NCBI RefSeq assembly: GCF_000369045.1
Contig: NZ_KB849790.1
Coordinates: forward strand, 689,422-753,421
Source of the DNA: Acinetobacter pittii ATCC 19004 = CIP 70.29
GTDB taxonomy: Bacteria; Pseudomonadota; Gammaproteobacteria; Pseudomonadales; Moraxellaceae
Direction of reading: 5' to 3'
DNA: 64,000 nt
Shown: piece after piece, positions 62,684 through 64,000 of the stretch
Layout of the letters: each line of letters starts with the position of its first letter
Numbering within the stretch: position 1 is the stretch's first letter
Made by a program: the position numbers and the translations under genes
Notes under the pieces: generated by a model
Database searches by the model: none
What the model was told of the DNA's origin: nothing
What the model saw: only the letters and a program-made list of their open reading frames with translations

Positions 62684-64000
62684 TTAACCGCCAAACGCGA
62701 TAAATTTAAATACCCAAAGTGCAGCAATAATCCATACCATGTACGGTACTGTTTTTGCCTTACCCGTGAATAATTTAACTAATGCATAGCTAATAAAGCC
62801 CATTGCAATACCATCAGCAATTGAATAGGTGAATGGCATAAATACAATGGTTAAAAATGCTGGAACAGCTTCAGTAATATCATCCCAATCAATGTGAGTG
62901 ATCCCTTGGATCATCAACACACCAATAAACAATAAAGCTGGCGCCGTTGCAAAACCTGGTACAGATTGAGCAAGAGGTGCTAAAAATAAACAGCAGATAA
63001 ATAAGACTGCAACTACAACAGCAGTTAAACCAGTACGTCCGCCTGCTGCTACACCTGAAGCTGATTCAATATATGGTGTAGTTGAAGATGTACCTAATGC
63101 TGCACCTGCAACGATTGCAGTAGAGTCTGCAAATAATGCTTTCTTCAAACGAGGTAATTTACCGTCTTGTAAAAGACCTGCACGGTGTGAAACACCAACC
63201 AAAGTACCTGTACTGTCAAACAAGTCGACAATAAAGAATACGAAAATGACGCCGACCATACTTGCTGTAAATAGACCTTCAAAGTCCATTTGCATGAATG
63301 TTGGTGCAATTGAAGGAATTTGACCCACTACACCCTTAAATTCATTTAAACCTAAAGCAGTAGCGATGGCCGTAACAACTAAAATACTAATAATGATTGC
63401 GCCACGAACTTTTAATTGGTGTAAAACCACAATCATTAAAAATCCGAATAGCGCTAATAATACTGTAGGCTGTTTGATATCGCCCAAACCGACTAATGTC
63501 GCTTGGTTATCAACAATGATTCCAGCATTTTTTAGTGCAATCAGTGCTAGGAACAAACCAATACCACCGCCGATTGCAAACTTAAGTGACATTGGAATCG
63601 CATTAACAATCGCTTCACGAATTTTAAAGAAGCTAATTGCAAGAAAGACAAGGCCTGAAACAAAAACAGCGGCTAAAGCTGTTTGCCATGGCACGCCCAT
63701 TCCCATACAAACCGAGTAGGTAAAGTAAGCGTTTAAACCCATACCAGGGGCCAGTGCGATTGGGTAATTAGCAATGATCCCCATTACTAAACATCCGATT
63801 GCTGCTGCCAAACAGGTCGCAACGAATACGGCACCATGATCCATGCCGGTTTCAGATAAAATGAGTGGATTGACAATAATGATGTAACACATCGTTAAGA
63901 ATGTAGTTACACCAGCAAGAACTTCAGTTCGGAAAGTGGTTTTATTGTCGCTTAGCTTAAATAAACGCTCTAACCAGCCTGCCGAAGAATTGGGCGCCGC
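62684..64000 (-). CDS. Xanthine/hypoxanthine/guanine permease, NCS2 AzgA-like (5' end outside window)
   Basis: The frame remains open to the window edge on the minus strand (439 codons seen), so the first few residues are missing. N-terminal part: AGWLERLFKLSDNKTTFRTEV, typical of AzgA/GhxP proteins, then hydrophobic helices. Motifs are NYPIALAPGMGLNAYFTY in helix 3 and DLFDSTGTLVGVSHRAG in the middle, followed by GTSSTTPYIESASGVAAGGRTGL. It imports a purine base for the adenine deaminase downstream. About 12-14 helices. Confidence 0.92.
   Translation of the reverse strand, partial: AAPNSSAGWLERLFKLSDNKTTFRTEVLAGVTTFLTMCYIIIVNPLILSETGMDHGAVFVATCLAAAIGCLVMGIIANYPIALAPGMGLNAYFTYSVCMGMGVPWQTALAAVFVSGLVFLAISFFKIREAIVNAIPMSLKFAIGGGIGLFLALIALKNAGIIVDNQATLVGLGDIKQPTVLLALFGFLMIVVLHQLKVRGAIIISILVVTAIATALGLNEFKGVVGQIPSIAPTFMQMDFEGLFTASMVGVIFVFFIVDLFDSTGTLVGVSHRAGLLQDGKLPRLKKALFADSTAIVAGAALGTSSTTPYIESASGVAAGGRTGLTAVVVAVLFICCLFLAPLAQSVPGFATAPALLFIGVLMIQGITHIDWDDITEAVPAFLTIVFMPFTYSIADGIAMGFISYALVKLFTGKAKTVPYMVWIIAALWVFKFIAFGG

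Overview
The window is ordinary chromosomal DNA of a gamma-proteobacterium with moderately low G+C, almost certainly Acinetobacter of the baumannii/calcoaceticus group. The evidence is the benABCDE-benK-benP benzoate cluster, the paralogue-rich but compact layout, hisZ-purA, pyrB-pyrC', alaS-lysC-csrA, and protein sequences (TrmB, AlaS, AhpC, adenine deaminase) that look like the Acinetobacter versions I know. No tRNA or rRNA gene, CRISPR array or intact transposon was found. Family assignments come from reading motifs, not from database searches.

Region by region: 1-7,020 is the 3' end of benA plus benB, benC, benD, benE, benK and benP. It covers conversion of benzoate to catechol and its uptake through outer and inner membranes. 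7,121-12,180 holds a FabH-like ketosynthase and the helicase HrpA on the minus strand. 12,533-16,807 is a peroxide-defence segment (ahpC, ahpF) with three small or methyltransferase genes between the two, then an alanine-rich lipoprotein. 16,823-20,942 has a glutathione S-transferase, a large secreted LTD/EEP-type nuclease and trmB.

21,073-31,693 is the accessory part of the window. It contains a 2,888-residue RTX/type I-secretion protein preceded on the same strand by two uncharacterised genes that overlap each other by a GTGA junction. Two long-period internal repeats stand out in the giant protein (5 x 44 residues and 3 x 90 residues). The N-terminal ~330 residues are not RTX, and no type I secretion genes are nearby.

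31,908-46,126 is mostly housekeeping: a second GST, a DUF2520-type protein, a DUF937-OmpA fusion, pyrB with a catalytically degenerate dihydroorotase-like partner, rlmKL, a CinA-C protein, clpB with a clear sigma-32-type promoter, an M23 peptidase, a GNAT enzyme and OsmC. A 294-bp inverted-repeat-bounded insertion relic lies at 46,161-46,454. Its left end resembles a 63-bp inverted-repeat element at 8,252-8,314.

46,565-64,000 carries a CRP/Vfr regulator, an aldo/keto reductase, an M48 lipoprotein protease, hisZ-purA, an unknown lipoprotein, an atypical GAPDH/E4PDH, alaS, lysC, csrA, rnhB, a small lipoprotein, cytochrome b561, and a purine salvage pair (adenine deaminase and an NCS2 permease that runs off the window end).
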